Positions 32,965 to 41,599 of a stretch of 53,262 bases of DNA are shown in pieces. Source of the stretch: Oscillospiraceae bacterium (GTDB taxonomy: Bacteria > Bacillota > Clostridia > Oscillospirales > Oscillospiraceae); NCBI GenBank assembly GCA_016295615.1, contig JAEDKW010000001.1, forward strand, positions 1 through 53,262, in the 5' to 3' direction. The first letter of the stretch is position 1. Each line of letters opens with the position of its first letter. Position numbers and translations under genes: made by a program. A model generated the notes under the pieces. It was not told the origin of the DNA and made no database searches. It was given only the letters and a program-made list of their open reading frames with translations.

Positions 32965-32994
32965 GGATACTGTTCCCCCTATGTAAAATGAAAT

Positions 32995-33033
32995 GAAATG
33001 CGCATTTCGACCGTGCCGCGACAAAGTGCGGCA
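32995..33033 (-). promoter_or_regulatory. Structured 5' leader of the CoA-transferase mRNA
   Basis: Two inverted repeats lie between promoter and start: TGCCGC/GCGGCA (33033-33028 with 33019-33014, eight-base loop) and the perfect 14-bp palindrome GAAATGCGCATTTC (32995-33008). No T-run follows and no known riboswitch was recognised. They could be RNA hairpins or repressor sites. Confidence 0.45.
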
Positions 33034-33045
33034 TACAGTTCTGTC

Positions 33046-33073
33046 AGTATATCACAGAAAGCCCGACTTGCAA
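33046..33073 (-). promoter_or_regulatory. Promoter of the CoA-transferase gene
   Basis: Minus strand: -35 TTGCAA (33073-33068), 16-base spacer, -10 TATACT (33051-33046). The predicted leader is about 75 bases. Confidence 0.75.
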
Positions 33074-33096
33074 AGAGGATTTTCCCAAAAGGCAGG

Positions 33097-33126
33097 AAAA
33101 AGGACAGGCACAAGGCCTGTCCTTTT
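33097..33126 (-). terminator. Terminator of the long scpA-to-rpsA operon
   Basis: Minus strand: AAAAGGACAGGC-type stem (33126-33115), five-base loop, GCCTGTCC (33109-33102), then T5. It follows the rpsA stop by ten bases. Confidence 0.93.
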
Positions 33127-33136
33127 CAAAAACAGC

Positions 33137-35128
33137 TTATTCCTCGGTGGGAGCGGCTTCTTCCGCAGCTGCCGGAGCTTCTTCCGCGGTTTCTTCCGCG
33201 GCTTCTTCTGCAGCGGGAGCAAGCAGAGCGCGAATGCTCAGAGAGATCTTTTTCTTTTCTTCGTCGATCGCGGTGATCTTGGCGTCGACCATCTGTCCCT
33301 CAGAGAGGACGTCAGAAGGCTTGTCGATGCGGCGGTCGGCGATCTGGGAGATATGGATCAGACCGTCAACACCGGGGACCACTTCAGCGAAGGCACCGAA
33401 AGTCATGAGCTTAACGATGCGGACGTTGGCAACATCGCCGACGTGATAGGTAGCCATGAAAACATCCCAGGGATTCTGGGTCTTGTCCTTGACGCCGAGA
33501 CTGATCTTGCGCTTTTCAGCGTCGAAGGAAATGACATAGACATCGAGATGATCGCCAATGGCAACGATCTCAGAGGGATGCTTAATGCGGCTCCAGCTCA
33601 GCTCGGAAATATGAACCATACCGTCAACACCGCCGATGTCGACGAACACACCGTAGGAGGTCATGGACTTGACAACGCCGTCATAGTGCTTGCCCACTTC
33701 GATTTCCGCCCAAACGGCAGCCTGAGCAGCCTGACGGGCTTCGTTGGTGACGGACTTGATGGAACCGACAACGCGGCGGCGGGCACGGTTGACCTCAGTG
33801 ATGCGGAGCTGCACCTTCTGCTTGAGCAGCTGGCTCAGATCGGAATCCTTGGGCAGACCGCTCTGAGAAGCGGGAACGAACACACGAACGCCCTTAACGG
33901 AGACGACGATGCCGCCCTTGTTCTCCTCGGTGACGATGCCTTCGAGAACCGTTTTGTTCTCAACGGCGCTTTCAATGTCTTCCCAAAGCTTGACAGCGTC
34001 AAGGCGCTTTTTGGAAAGAGTGGCATAGCCTTCCACATCGTTGACGCGGACGACATAAGCTTCGATCTCATCGCCGACCTTGACGACATCCTCGGGCTTG
34101 ACGTCGGGGTCGTTGCTCAGCTCAGAAACAGGGATATAACCGGCCTGCTTGCAGCCCACGTCAACCTGAACTTCCGTTGCGCCGATCGCGGTAACGACGC
34201 AGGTCACCTTATCTCCTGTATTTAAAGTCTTAAAAGATTTTTCGAGCATTTCTTCGAAGGACTCGTTTCCTTCCATGGTCTTGATTTCTTCCGTCATTGT
34301 TGTTAATACCTCCATAATGATACTCGCAGGAGTGGAGGCGCCGGCCGTCAAACCCGCTGTACGGCATCCGGAAAAGAATTCCGGTGAGAGCTCGTCCGCA
34401 GTTTCGATCTGAAGGACTTTACTGCATCTCTCTCGACAGATTTCGGTTAAATGCCGTGTATTCGCGCTCTTTCGGTCGCCGACTATCACCATGGCGTCAA
34501 CCCTGGCGGCAATATCTGCCGCTTCCGACTGCCGCTTCTGCGTAGCGCTGCATATTGTATCATGAATTTTTAAATTTGTACACTCTTTTTTTAGAAAATT
34601 TACGCAGCTTTCCCAAACTGTACGAATACAGGTGGTCTGCGCCACTAAAATCATGGGCAAACCGGCACGATCCGGGTGGGTCTCAAAGTACCCGCGGACT
34701 TTTTCCGCATCTTCAAAAATCAGCGGCGCCGTACACCAGCCGGCGATCCCGATCACTTCGGGGTGATGGGCTTCTCCGATGATGACGACCTTTCGTCCCT
34801 CCTGCTCTGCCTGAGTGACAAGGCTTTGAATGCGGCACACATTGGGACACGTCGCATAAACGATATCAGCGCCACGCATTGTAAGCGCGTCCAGGGTTTC
34901 TTTGCTTTCTCCGTGCGCGCGAATGAGGACACGCTCCCCTCTCCCGGCTTCCTGCGCAGAGCTGATCTGACGCATGCCGGAGCGCTCCAGCTCCTCGATG
35001 ACGTGGGCGTTATGGACAATACTGCCGAGCATCGCGCCGCCGCCTTTTTCAGCGGTATCCTGCGCAATTCTGACAGCGCGCGCCACTCCGTAGCAAAACC
35101 CCGCTGTTTTTGCGAGAATCACCTGCAT
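33137..35128 (-). CDS. ispH-rpsA: IspH-ribosomal protein S1 fusion
   Basis: 663 aa with two enzymes' worth of domains. Residues 1 to about 275 are IspH (HMBPP reductase, last MEP step, 4Fe-4S), with ligand cysteines in GFCYGV (Cys12), YATCPNV and TICSATQ. Residues about 295-640 hold four S1 RNA-binding repeats (for example GDKVTCVVTAIGATEVQVDVG and GKHYDGVVKSMTSYGVFVDIG), then an Ala/Glu-rich acidic tail. Known: this fusion is a normal clostridial gene. An internal GGAGG (34313-34309) and ATG at 34297 lie at the junction and could give free S1. It is the last gene of the operon and overlaps plsC by ten bases. Confidence 0.96.
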   Translation of the reverse strand: MQVILAKTAGFCYGVARAVRIAQDTAEKGGGAMLGSIVHNAHVIEELERSGMRQISSAQEAGRGERVLIRAHGESKETLDALTMRGADIVYATCPNVCRIQSLVTQAEQEGRKVVIIGEAHHPEVIGIAGWCTAPLIFEDAEKVRGYFETHPDRAGLPMILVAQTTCIRTVWESCVNFLKKECTNLKIHDTICSATQKRQSEAADIAARVDAMVIVGDRKSANTRHLTEICRERCSKVLQIETADELSPEFFSGCRTAGLTAGASTPASIIMEVLTTMTEEIKTMEGNESFEEMLEKSFKTLNTGDKVTCVVTAIGATEVQVDVGCKQAGYIPVSELSNDPDVKPEDVVKVGDEIEAYVVRVNDVEGYATLSKKRLDAVKLWEDIESAVENKTVLEGIVTEENKGGIVVSVKGVRVFVPASQSGLPKDSDLSQLLKQKVQLRITEVNRARRRVVGSIKSVTNEARQAAQAAVWAEIEVGKHYDGVVKSMTSYGVFVDIGGVDGMVHISELSWSRIKHPSEIVAIGDHLDVYVISFDAEKRKISLGVKDKTQNPWDVFMATYHVGDVANVRIVKLMTFGAFAEVVPGVDGLIHISQIADRRIDKPSDVLSEGQMVDAKITAIDEEKKKISLSIRALLAPAAEEAAEETAEEAPAAAEEAAPTEE

Positions 35129-35769
35129 AGAGGCTTTCCTCCCACTTCCTGCCCGCCGAGGGCATAGGTCATGCGCAGCATCTCGTCAGCGCACTGCTGC
35201 ATTTCTTCCGAGGTGCCGCGGCGACCGGAGAAGACGGGCTGATACGGCGGACCGAAAATGATGCGCGTCTTTTTGAAAAGCTTTTTCTCCTGTCCGGTGA
35301 ACACCGGGATCAGCGCTGCACCCGTGCGCACACCGATCATGACCGCACCGGGATGCGCGTGTGCCGGCAGACCGTCGTAATAGCCGATGCCGTCGTGGAT
35401 CGTCGTCCCCTCGGGGAAGATCATAAGATTGTCCTCCGCACGCAGCACCTGCATCGCCGTTTTGACCGCCTGGATGTCCGTTGTGTCACGGCGCACGGGA
35501 AATGCGCCAAGCTGACGCAGAAACCATCCGCTCAACGGCTTTTGAAACAGCTCCGCCTTTGCCATAAAATGTATCCTTTTCACGATTGGAAGCGGAAGAC
35601 AGCAGCCGATGAGCACAGGGTCGATATCACTGGAGTGATTCGGGCAGAGCAGAACCTTCCCGCCCGGCAGGTTTTCAAGACCCGAAACCTCCACACGGTA
35701 AAGGAGCTTTAAAATGACGCCGGCGGTATAGTACAGGATCGGAAAAATGGCTCTCATCAAAGGCTTCAT
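35119..35769 (-). CDS. plsC: 1-acylglycerol-3-phosphate acyltransferase
   Basis: Membrane-bound enzyme (216 aa) adding the second acyl chain in phosphatidic acid synthesis. Seen: an N-terminal hydrophobic segment (about 5-22), the catalytic HX4D motif in NHSSDIDP, the FPEGTT glycerol-phosphate-binding motif, and the later IPVFTGQ motif. The ATG overlaps the cmk stop by four bases. The cmk-plsC-rpsA order is typical of Firmicutes. Confidence 0.94.
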   Translation of the reverse strand: MKPLMRAIFPILYYTAGVILKLLYRVEVSGLENLPGGKVLLCPNHSSDIDPVLIGCCLPLPIVKRIHFMAKAELFQKPLSGWFLRQLGAFPVRRDTTDIQAVKTAMQVLRAEDNLMIFPEGTTIHDGIGYYDGLPAHAHPGAVMIGVRTGAALIPVFTGQEKKLFKKTRIIFGPPYQPVFSGRRGTSEEMQQCADEMLRMTYALGGQEVGGKPLCR

Positions 35770-36449
35770 ACCCCGACACGCTCCCGAATAATTGATAGAA
35801 CGGCTTGCTTGCTTTGCTCAAAATCAAGCTCTGTCGTGTCCACGATCACGCTGTCCTCTGCCGGCTTGAGCGGGGCGATGGCGCGGTGCATATCGTTATC
35901 GTCACGCAGCCTTTGCTCCTCGAGAACCTCTTGGTAGGTTTTTCCCGCGCCGCGCGCGGCAAGCTCCAGAAAACGGCGCTTTGCGCGTTCTTCGGCAGAT
36001 GCCGTAAGGTAGATCTTGACCTCGGCGTCCGGCAAAACGACTGTGCCGATGTCGCGTCCGTCCATGATCACACAGTTCCTGCGCGCAAGCTCGCGCTGCA
36101 TTTCCAGCAGGAACGCCCGCACGGCGGGCAAAGCGGATACATCGGATGCGTAAAGCGAAATATTCGGCAGACGGATATCCGCCGTCACATCCTCTCCGTT
36201 TAAGAACATATGCTGCAGACCGTCGTCCTCATATTCCATCCGAATGCTCAGCTCCGGCAGGATCGCCGAAACCTCGGCTTCGTTTTTGGGGTCAAGCCCG
36301 CGTCTGAAGACCTCCAGTCCGATCGTGCGGTAGATCGCGCCGGTATCGACATAGATAATATTCAATTCCCTTGCAAGCGCCTTGGCAAGCGTGCTTTTTC
36401 CCGCGCCGGAAGGACCGTCAACTGCAATGGAATAATGCTCTTTCGCCAT
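35766..36449 (-). CDS. cmk: Cytidylate kinase
   Basis: Phosphorylates CMP and dCMP (227 aa). Seen: P-loop GPSGAGKST at residues 12-20, DTGAIYRTI (NMP-binding), MDGRDIGTVV, and the lid region with RAKRRF. ATG 36449 has GGAG seven bases upstream; the frame to 36602 overlaps the upstream flavoprotein gene and is rejected. Confidence 0.95.
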   Translation of the reverse strand: MAKEHYSIAVDGPSGAGKSTLAKALARELNIIYVDTGAIYRTIGLEVFRRGLDPKNEAEVSAILPELSIRMEYEDDGLQHMFLNGEDVTADIRLPNISLYASDVSALPAVRAFLLEMQRELARRNCVIMDGRDIGTVVLPDAEVKIYLTASAEERAKRRFLELAARGAGKTYQEVLEEQRLRDDNDMHRAIAPLKPAEDSVIVDTTELDFEQSKQAVLSIIRERVGV

Positions 36450-36492
36450 GATGTTTCTCCGTGTTTTTCTGTAAAGTAGTTCTGCTTTATTG

Positions 36493-37731
36493 TTACTGAC
36501 ATTCCTCTGCCGCTGCTTCGCCGGCTGCCCTTCCGGTCGACCATGCGATCTGAAGATTGAATCCGCCTGTATAGGCGTCCACATCAAGAACCTCACCGGC
36601 AAAGTATAGTCCGCTGATTTTTTTGGAACCCATTGTATGCGGGTCGATCTCCCCCACCTTCACGCCGCCGCAGGTGATGATCGCCTCCTCGACGGGACGA
36701 AGTCCCTTCACCGGGAGCTCGAACGCTTTGAGCGTTTGAAGGAGCCTGCGGCGCTGTTCCTTTGTAATGGAGTGGACCCTGGTTTCTCCGCTGATCCCCG
36801 TTTTCCTGAGCATGACCGGAATCATGCTGCGGTTTACAAGCCCGCCGAGCATTGTGGCGGCATTCTGATTCGCGCGCTCCTCAAAATCACGAAGCAGGCG
36901 TGCTTCAAGCTTTTGTTCGTCAAGCGCAGGCTTGAGATCGATCAGCATGCGGTAGGTATTTTTCTCCCAGTCGCGCATGTGCGCGCTTGCCGACAGCACC
37001 AGCGGACCGGAGACGCCGAAATGCGTGAAGATCATCTCACCGAGCTCGGAGAAAATGACCTTGTTCTTCTGATTTTTCACGGTCAGCGTGACATTTTTCA
37101 GGCTCAGACCCTGCATCTCGGCACAGCAGTCGTCTTCGATCTCGACGGGTACCAATGATGCGCACGGCGCAGCAATGCTGTGCCCGACGCTTTCTGCAAG
37201 ACGGTATCCGTCGCCGGTGGAGCCGGTAGCGGGATAGGACACGCCGCCGGTCGCGATGATCACGGCTTCTGCGCGATAGCTGCCCCTTTCCCCCACAGCG
37301 CCCCGAACGCGGTCTGCGTCTTTTATCAGCTCAACCGCGCGGTCGCGTACCCATTGCACATGAAGCCGCCGGAGTTCGCGTTCAAGCGCGCCGGTAATGT
37401 CGAACGAGCGGTCCGAGACCGGGAAGACGCGCTTGCCGCGCTCGACCTTCAGCGCAACGCCCAGCTCCTCAAAGAATGTCATGGTATCGTGCCCGTCCCA
37501 GCGGGAAAAGGCGCTGTATAAAAACCGGGCGTTTCGCGGAACGTGCGCGAGAAGCTCGTCGCAGGCGGAAGCGTTCGTGACGTTGCAGCGGCCCTTGCCG
37601 GTGATATTCACCTTTTTGCCGAGCCGTTCGTTCGACTCAAGCAGGGTAACGGCGGCTCCTTTGCGCGCCGCGCAAATCGCCGCCATCATGCCGGCGGCGC
37701 CGCCGCCGATCACCAGAACCGTTTTATTCAT
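36493..37731 (-). CDS. HI0933/YhiN-family flavoprotein
   Basis: 412 aa FAD-dependent protein of the BaiN/HI0933 family, often annotated as aminoacetone oxidase or reductase. Seen: the Rossmann FAD motif VIGGGAAGMMAA at the start, GKKVNITGKGRCNVTN (family signature), VIIATGGVSYPATGSTGDGY, and the C-terminal FAD loop YFAGEVLDVDAYTGGFNLQ. Its substrate is uncertain; a related gut enzyme (BaiN) was proposed to act on bile-acid intermediates. ATG 37731 overlaps the end of the RpiR-type gene by eight bases. Confidence 0.9.
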   Translation of the reverse strand: MNKTVLVIGGGAAGMMAAICAARKGAAVTLLESNERLGKKVNITGKGRCNVTNASACDELLAHVPRNARFLYSAFSRWDGHDTMTFFEELGVALKVERGKRVFPVSDRSFDITGALERELRRLHVQWVRDRAVELIKDADRVRGAVGERGSYRAEAVIIATGGVSYPATGSTGDGYRLAESVGHSIAAPCASLVPVEIEDDCCAEMQGLSLKNVTLTVKNQKNKVIFSELGEMIFTHFGVSGPLVLSASAHMRDWEKNTYRMLIDLKPALDEQKLEARLLRDFEERANQNAATMLGGLVNRSMIPVMLRKTGISGETRVHSITKEQRRRLLQTLKAFELPVKGLRPVEEAIITCGGVKVGEIDPHTMGSKKISGLYFAGEVLDVDAYTGGFNLQIAWSTGRAAGEAAAEECQ

Positions 37732-38587
37732 CCGCCACCTTGCCGAAGATGCCGAAGCGGTCCCAAACGTGTTCAAGCTCGGTGAAGGTTGCGGAAATAT
37801 CCGCGCCCTTCTTGCGTGCGGCAGCAAGGATCAGCGCGTTGAGCATGCTCATCGGAGCCGCCAGAGAATCCACAAAGGAGATCATCTCGTTGCGGATGAG
37901 CAGCGAGCAGGTCGAAAGCTGATAGATCGGCGACATCTCGCTGTCGGTCAGACCCACGATGGTCGCGCCGCGGTCCTTGGCAAACTGAACCGCCTTAATG
38001 GCAAGCTCGGAATAGCGCGGGAAAGAGATCGTAATGAGAACATCTTCCGGCGCAACGCGGAACAGCTGGTCAAACAGCCCGGCTTCGCCGCCCGTCACAA
38101 GGACGACATTGTCAAAAATCATGCGGAAATAGAAATTCAGATAGCCCGCGAGGAAGGAGGAGGAGCGGAAACCCACAATATAGATCTTGCGTGCGGCAGC
38201 CACTGTGTCCACAACGCGCTCAAAATCGTGCGTATCCGTCTGATCGATCGCGATCCGGATCTTTTCCATGTCGCGCTGAAGCACGTTCGTCAGCAGATCG
38301 GAGCCGGCCAAAGCGCCGTCGGACGCCTCAATACGCTGAAGAGACGTCAGCTTGCCGCGGATCATCTCCTGCAGCGCGCGCTGCATGCTGGGATAACCGT
38401 CATAGCCGAGCTGCGTTGCAAAGCGCACGACCGTGGACTCGCTTACCTGCACGGTCTTGCCAAGCTTGCTTGCCGTCATAAAGGCGGCCTTATCGTAATT
38501 TTCCAGAATAAAATGAGCGATCAGCTTTTGCCCCTTGGAAAAGCCGCTCATGTTTTTTTCAATGGTATGTAAAATATTCTTAGCCAT
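37724..38587 (-). CDS. RpiR/MurR-family transcription regulator
   Basis: 287 aa. Seen: an N-terminal HTH_6 domain (about 1-77, VSESTVVRFATQLGYDGYPSMQRALQ) and a C-terminal SIS sugar-phosphate-binding domain (about 125-260, IYIVGFRSSSFLAGYLNFYF). It should sense a sugar phosphate or amino-sugar phosphate; the ligand and targets are not evident because no sugar gene is adjacent. ATG 38587 has GAGG eight bases upstream. Its place inside a segregation/wall/translation operon is notable. Confidence 0.9.
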   Translation of the reverse strand: MAKNILHTIEKNMSGFSKGQKLIAHFILENYDKAAFMTASKLGKTVQVSESTVVRFATQLGYDGYPSMQRALQEMIRGKLTSLQRIEASDGALAGSDLLTNVLQRDMEKIRIAIDQTDTHDFERVVDTVAAARKIYIVGFRSSSFLAGYLNFYFRMIFDNVVLVTGGEAGLFDQLFRVAPEDVLITISFPRYSELAIKAVQFAKDRGATIVGLTDSEMSPIYQLSTCSLLIRNEMISFVDSLAAPMSMLNALILAAARKKGADISATFTELEHVWDRFGIFGKVADE

Positions 38588-38607
38588 CGTTTTAACCTCT
38601 GCATCCG

Positions 38608-39309
38608 TTATTGAAATAAAGAGAGCTCCCGCTCCGTTAAGTCGCGCCATGCGCCGATGGGCAGATCGCCCAGTAAAAGATCGTGTTCCGCCACGCGCCG
38701 CAGTCTTTTCACACACAGCCCGACGGCGGCACACATGCGCCGGATCTGCCTGTTTTTGCCTTCATGAATGGTAAAAGCGAGCTCTGCCGTTTCTCTGCCC
38801 CGGTACAGGATCTCCACCTGCGCCGGGCGGATCGCTTCCCCGTCGATCTGCGTGAGGCGGGAAAGCTTTTTCGCCGCATCCCCGACCTCGCCGGCGACGG
38901 TGACATGATAGGTCTTGTTCACCTCGTACTTTGGATGCAGGATACGCTGCATCCACTCCCCGTCGTTCGTCAAAAGCAGGAGACCTTCCGAATCGAGATC
39001 CAGCCGCCCCACGGGGAAAACGCGCACACCGCAGTCCTTCACAAGCTCCGCAACGGTGGGTCTCCCCTTTTCGTCGGAAAGCGTGCAGACATACCCCCGG
39101 GGCTTGTTGAGCATCAGATACCGCTTTCGGTCGTTCCTGCCGAGCGGCACGCCGTCGACAAGGACCGAATCCAGGCTCAGATCCGCGCAGTCGCCCAAAT
39201 GCGCCTGCCGTCCGTTGACGCTCACACGCCCCTGCGCGATCCACTCCTCGGCTGAGCGCCGCGAACAAAGACCCGCTGCGGCAATCAGTTTTTGCAATCG
39301 TTCCGCCAC
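38608..39309 (-). CDS. rluB: Pseudouridine synthase, RsuA/RluB family
   Basis: 233 aa. Seen: an N-terminal S4 RNA-binding domain (1-60, RLQKLIAAAGLCSRRSAEEWI), then the RsuA/RluB catalytic domain with Asp in VGRLDLDSEGLLLLTNDG and the KTYHV and GKNRQIRRM motifs. It probably makes pseudouridine 2605 (E. coli numbering) in 23S rRNA. The start is GTG at 39309, with GAGG eight bases upstream; a GTG at 39318 overlaps that site. Confidence 0.92.
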   Translation of the reverse strand: MAERLQKLIAAAGLCSRRSAEEWIAQGRVSVNGRQAHLGDCADLSLDSVLVDGVPLGRNDRKRYLMLNKPRGYVCTLSDEKGRPTVAELVKDCGVRVFPVGRLDLDSEGLLLLTNDGEWMQRILHPKYEVNKTYHVTVAGEVGDAAKKLSRLTQIDGEAIRPAQVEILYRGRETAELAFTIHEGKNRQIRRMCAAVGLCVKRLRRVAEHDLLLGDLPIGAWRDLTERELSLFQ

Positions 39310-39319
39310 AGCGAACACC

Positions 39320-40426
39320 TCATTTTGTCAAAAGATTCCACAATTTTTCCGCAAAGCCGACCTTTTTTGCACTTACCGCAGCAATGGTGCTGTCGCTGAC
39401 CAGGTCGATCCTGCCGATCTCCTCGCTGCCGAGCCGCAGCACCAGCTCACCGAGCTTCTGCCCTGCTTCAACGGGCGCCTGCACGCTCCCGGGAAGCTCA
39501 ACACGCGAAAAGACGCTTTCATCCTCCGAAAGCGGGTAGGCAAAGGACTGCGCGCAGAGCGCTTTCACGCTTGTTCCTGCGCCGCCGCGCACTGCGACCG
39601 CCGCGTAATTCTCTCCCCGCTGCACGAGACTTTGATGATGATAGGTCGAAAAGCCGTATTCGTACAGCGCTGCATGGTCGTTCCAGTCATTGCTGTCATG
39701 CAGCGTGACGGCAATGAGCCGCAGTCCGTCCCGCTCAGCGCAGGTCACAAGCGTGCGACCGGCGCTGCTCGTATAGCCGGTCTTCAAACCGATGCAGCCG
39801 GCAAAGCTGCCCAGCAGCTTATTATGATTGCCCATCGTGCGCGTTCCCGCCGTAACGGTTTTCGTTCCGGCAATGCGCGCAAAAGTCGGGTTTTTCATCG
39901 CGTATGCCGCAAGACGCGCCATATCGAGCGCGCAGGAGTAATGTCCGGCTTCATCCAATCCGCTGGGATTGGCAAAGGACGTATGCGTCATGCCAAGCGC
40001 AGAAGCCTTCTCATTCATCCAGGCGACAAAGTTTTCCTTGCCGCTGCCGCAGTAATCGGCAAGGCATTCTGCCGCATCGTTGCCGGAGGGCAAAAGAAGC
40101 CCGTACAAAAGCTCCTCCACCGTCAGCGTCTCGCCCTCGGCGAGGTACATTGACGAGCCTTCCTTCAGATGAGCCTTTTTCACCGTCACAACATCAGATA
40201 AGCGGCAGTGCTCCAGTGCGACGATCGCCGTCATGATCTTTGTCGTGCTGGCAATGCTCTTTTCCTGCGTTTCATTTTGCGCAAGCAGCACCCGCCCACT
40301 GTCCGCATCCATCAGAATGAAGGCTTCGGCAAAGGTTTCCGGAGCCTTCGCCTGACAAGGTATTATACTTGCCAGCATATTTGCTGCAAGAAAAAATGCA
40401 ATCAGTTGGCGCGCAGTGCGCAGCAT
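39320..40426 (-). CDS. D-alanyl-D-alanine carboxypeptidase (DacF/DacB type)
   Basis: Secreted penicillin-binding protein (368 aa) that trims peptidoglycan stem peptides. Seen: a signal peptide (about 1-28, FFLAANMLASIIP, cleavage near CQAKA), the serine nucleophile in IASTTK (Ser60, Lys63), LLPSGND (SxN motif) and LKTGYTS (KTG motif). The C-terminal beta domain (about 275-355) is of the PBP5 type. The gene neighbourhood (scpAB-ytfI-gerW) matches sporulation-linked dacF/dacB regions, so a role in spore cortex is possible. Its start codon lies inside an imperfect hairpin (40423-40466). Confidence 0.92.
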   Translation of the reverse strand: MLRTARQLIAFFLAANMLASIIPCQAKAPETFAEAFILMDADSGRVLLAQNETQEKSIASTTKIMTAIVALEHCRLSDVVTVKKAHLKEGSSMYLAEGETLTVEELLYGLLLPSGNDAAECLADYCGSGKENFVAWMNEKASALGMTHTSFANPSGLDEAGHYSCALDMARLAAYAMKNPTFARIAGTKTVTAGTRTMGNHNKLLGSFAGCIGLKTGYTSSAGRTLVTCAERDGLRLIAVTLHDSNDWNDHAALYEYGFSTYHHQSLVQRGENYAAVAVRGGAGTSVKALCAQSFAYPLSEDESVFSRVELPGSVQAPVEAGQKLGELVLRLGSEEIGRIDLVSDSTIAAVSAKKVGFAEKLWNLLTK

Positions 40427-40466
40427 ACCAAGACCACTTCCTCATATAAGAATGATCTTAGTATGC
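40423..40466 (-). promoter_or_regulatory. Hairpin spanning the dac start codon
   Basis: GCATACTAAGA (40466-40456) pairs with TCTTGGTATGC (40433-40423), with one G-U-type mismatch position. The loop holds the SD GAGGAAG and the 3' arm holds the ATG. It could limit translation or link it to that of gerW upstream. Confidence 0.4.
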
Positions 40467-40472
40467 CCAAAA

Positions 40473-40871
40473 TCAGAAGATTTCCTTCTCTTCTTTCTTT
40501 TTGGCAATCATATTCTCCACGCGATCCATCAGCTCCGGGACCAGCTCCAAAATACGGTCAACCGTCGCTGCGGCGGGAACAGCAACCGGCATCATACGGG
40601 TAATGCCGTCCTTTATGATCAGAAATGCGACCGGATCGATTTTCACACCGGCGCCACCGCCGCCGCCAAACTTCTCCGTGGTCTTGCCATAGTCGCTGCC
40701 GCCGCTGCCGAAGCCGAAGCTGACGCGGGAAACGGGGATCACCGTCACACCGTCAGGCGTCGTGATCGGTTCGCCGATGATGGAATTGGAATCCACCATC
40801 TCGCGGATCTTGGACATCGTGGTGTCCATCAGTTCACTCAGCGGAGCCTTCTTTTCCGTGCTGTTTTCCAT
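40473..40871 (-). CDS. gerW: GerW-family sporulation protein (YtfJ)
   Basis: 132 aa. Seen: the family pattern IIGEPITTPDGVTVIPVSRVSFGFG, a Gly-rich part, and KIDPVAFLIIKDG. Known: in B. subtilis YtfJ/GerW is a forespore protein needed for normal germination by L-alanine and for early lytic-enzyme action. AAAGGA lies about nine bases upstream of the ATG. It lies directly after ytfI, as in Bacillus. Confidence 0.93.
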   Translation of the reverse strand: MENSTEKKAPLSELMDTTMSKIREMVDSNSIIGEPITTPDGVTVIPVSRVSFGFGSGGSDYGKTTEKFGGGGGAGVKIDPVAFLIIKDGITRMMPVAVPAAATVDRILELVPELMDRVENMIAKKKEEKEIF

Positions 40872-40885
40872 CGTTCATTTCCTTT

Positions 40886-41563
40886 CTATGCAGACAGTTT
40901 TTCTGTTGTTTGTTCCGTTGGATTTGTTGACGCTTCTCCGGTTTTTTCCGCCGGTTTCGGGTCGTTTGCATGTGCTTTTTTCAGGCGAAGGAACCATTTG
41001 ATCAGCGGCGCTGCCAAAGCAAAGAGAATGGCAAACGCGTCACAGATGCGCCCTGAGATGCCGACCTTGCCCTCGCACCGCGTCGCTTCCGCCCCGTAAT
41101 CCATTCTCAGGTGAATGGCAGGATCCGGCAGGTAAAAGATCTCCTCCGCTTTTGGCATGACCGAGAAAACAACGGCGTTTGCAATGCCGTAGGCTTCCGC
41201 GACGTCAGCAGGGTCCGCGCCGCCGAAAACGACTGTCACCTCCATCGGATCGATGCGAAGCCGTCTGCACACGCGGCGCAGCGCGGCATGCAGCGCGGAA
41301 ACAAGCTCCGAAACATCCCGAAGCGTTAGTCTGGGCAGTTTATGTGCCCTTTTTCCCTTTTTCTCCTCAGGGGCAGGCTCTTTCTTCGGCTGCTTTTCCT
41401 TTTTTGGCTTTTTCTTCTTTTTTGGCAGAAGTGTCAGCCGGAGCGGTCCGATGCGCAGCTTCACGACCGTTTCTTCGGCGAAGGTGATCGTCGCGCCGAC
41501 GCGCAAAAGACCCAGCAACAGAACGATCAGCAGAAGGATTCCTATGATTTTCAGCGCAGCCAA
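40886..41563 (-). CDS. ytfI: DUF2953 protein (YtfI-like)
   Basis: 225 aa. Seen: one N-terminal membrane helix (about 3-22, LKIIGILLLIVLLLGLL), a Lys/Pro/Glu-rich charged linker (about 50-75), then the DUF2953 domain (about 85-190, with MEVTVVFGGADPADVAEAYG), and a Thr/Glu-rich tail. Function is unknown; it always lies next to ytfJ in spore formers. The start is TTG at 41563, with GGAGG ten bases upstream. Confidence 0.85.
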   Translation of the reverse strand: MAALKIIGILLLIVLLLGLLRVGATITFAEETVVKLRIGPLRLTLLPKKKKKPKKEKQPKKEPAPEEKKGKRAHKLPRLTLRDVSELVSALHAALRRVCRRLRIDPMEVTVVFGGADPADVAEAYGIANAVVFSVMPKAEEIFYLPDPAIHLRMDYGAEATRCEGKVGISGRICDAFAILFALAAPLIKWFLRLKKAHANDPKPAEKTGEASTNPTEQTTEKLSA

Positions 41564-41599
41564 GCAGACATCACCTCCCCGTCTTCTTCCGCCGTGATT

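Noticed and set aside
31600..32991. A 463-codon plus-strand open frame opposite the CoA-transferase
   Set aside because: It is antisense to a clear CoA-transferase and low in recognisable motifs; the promoter, terminator and SD all support the minus strand.
33137..35128. The IspH-S1 fusion as an assembly or frameshift artefact
   Set aside because: The same fusion is a standard clostridial gene and the reading frame is continuous.
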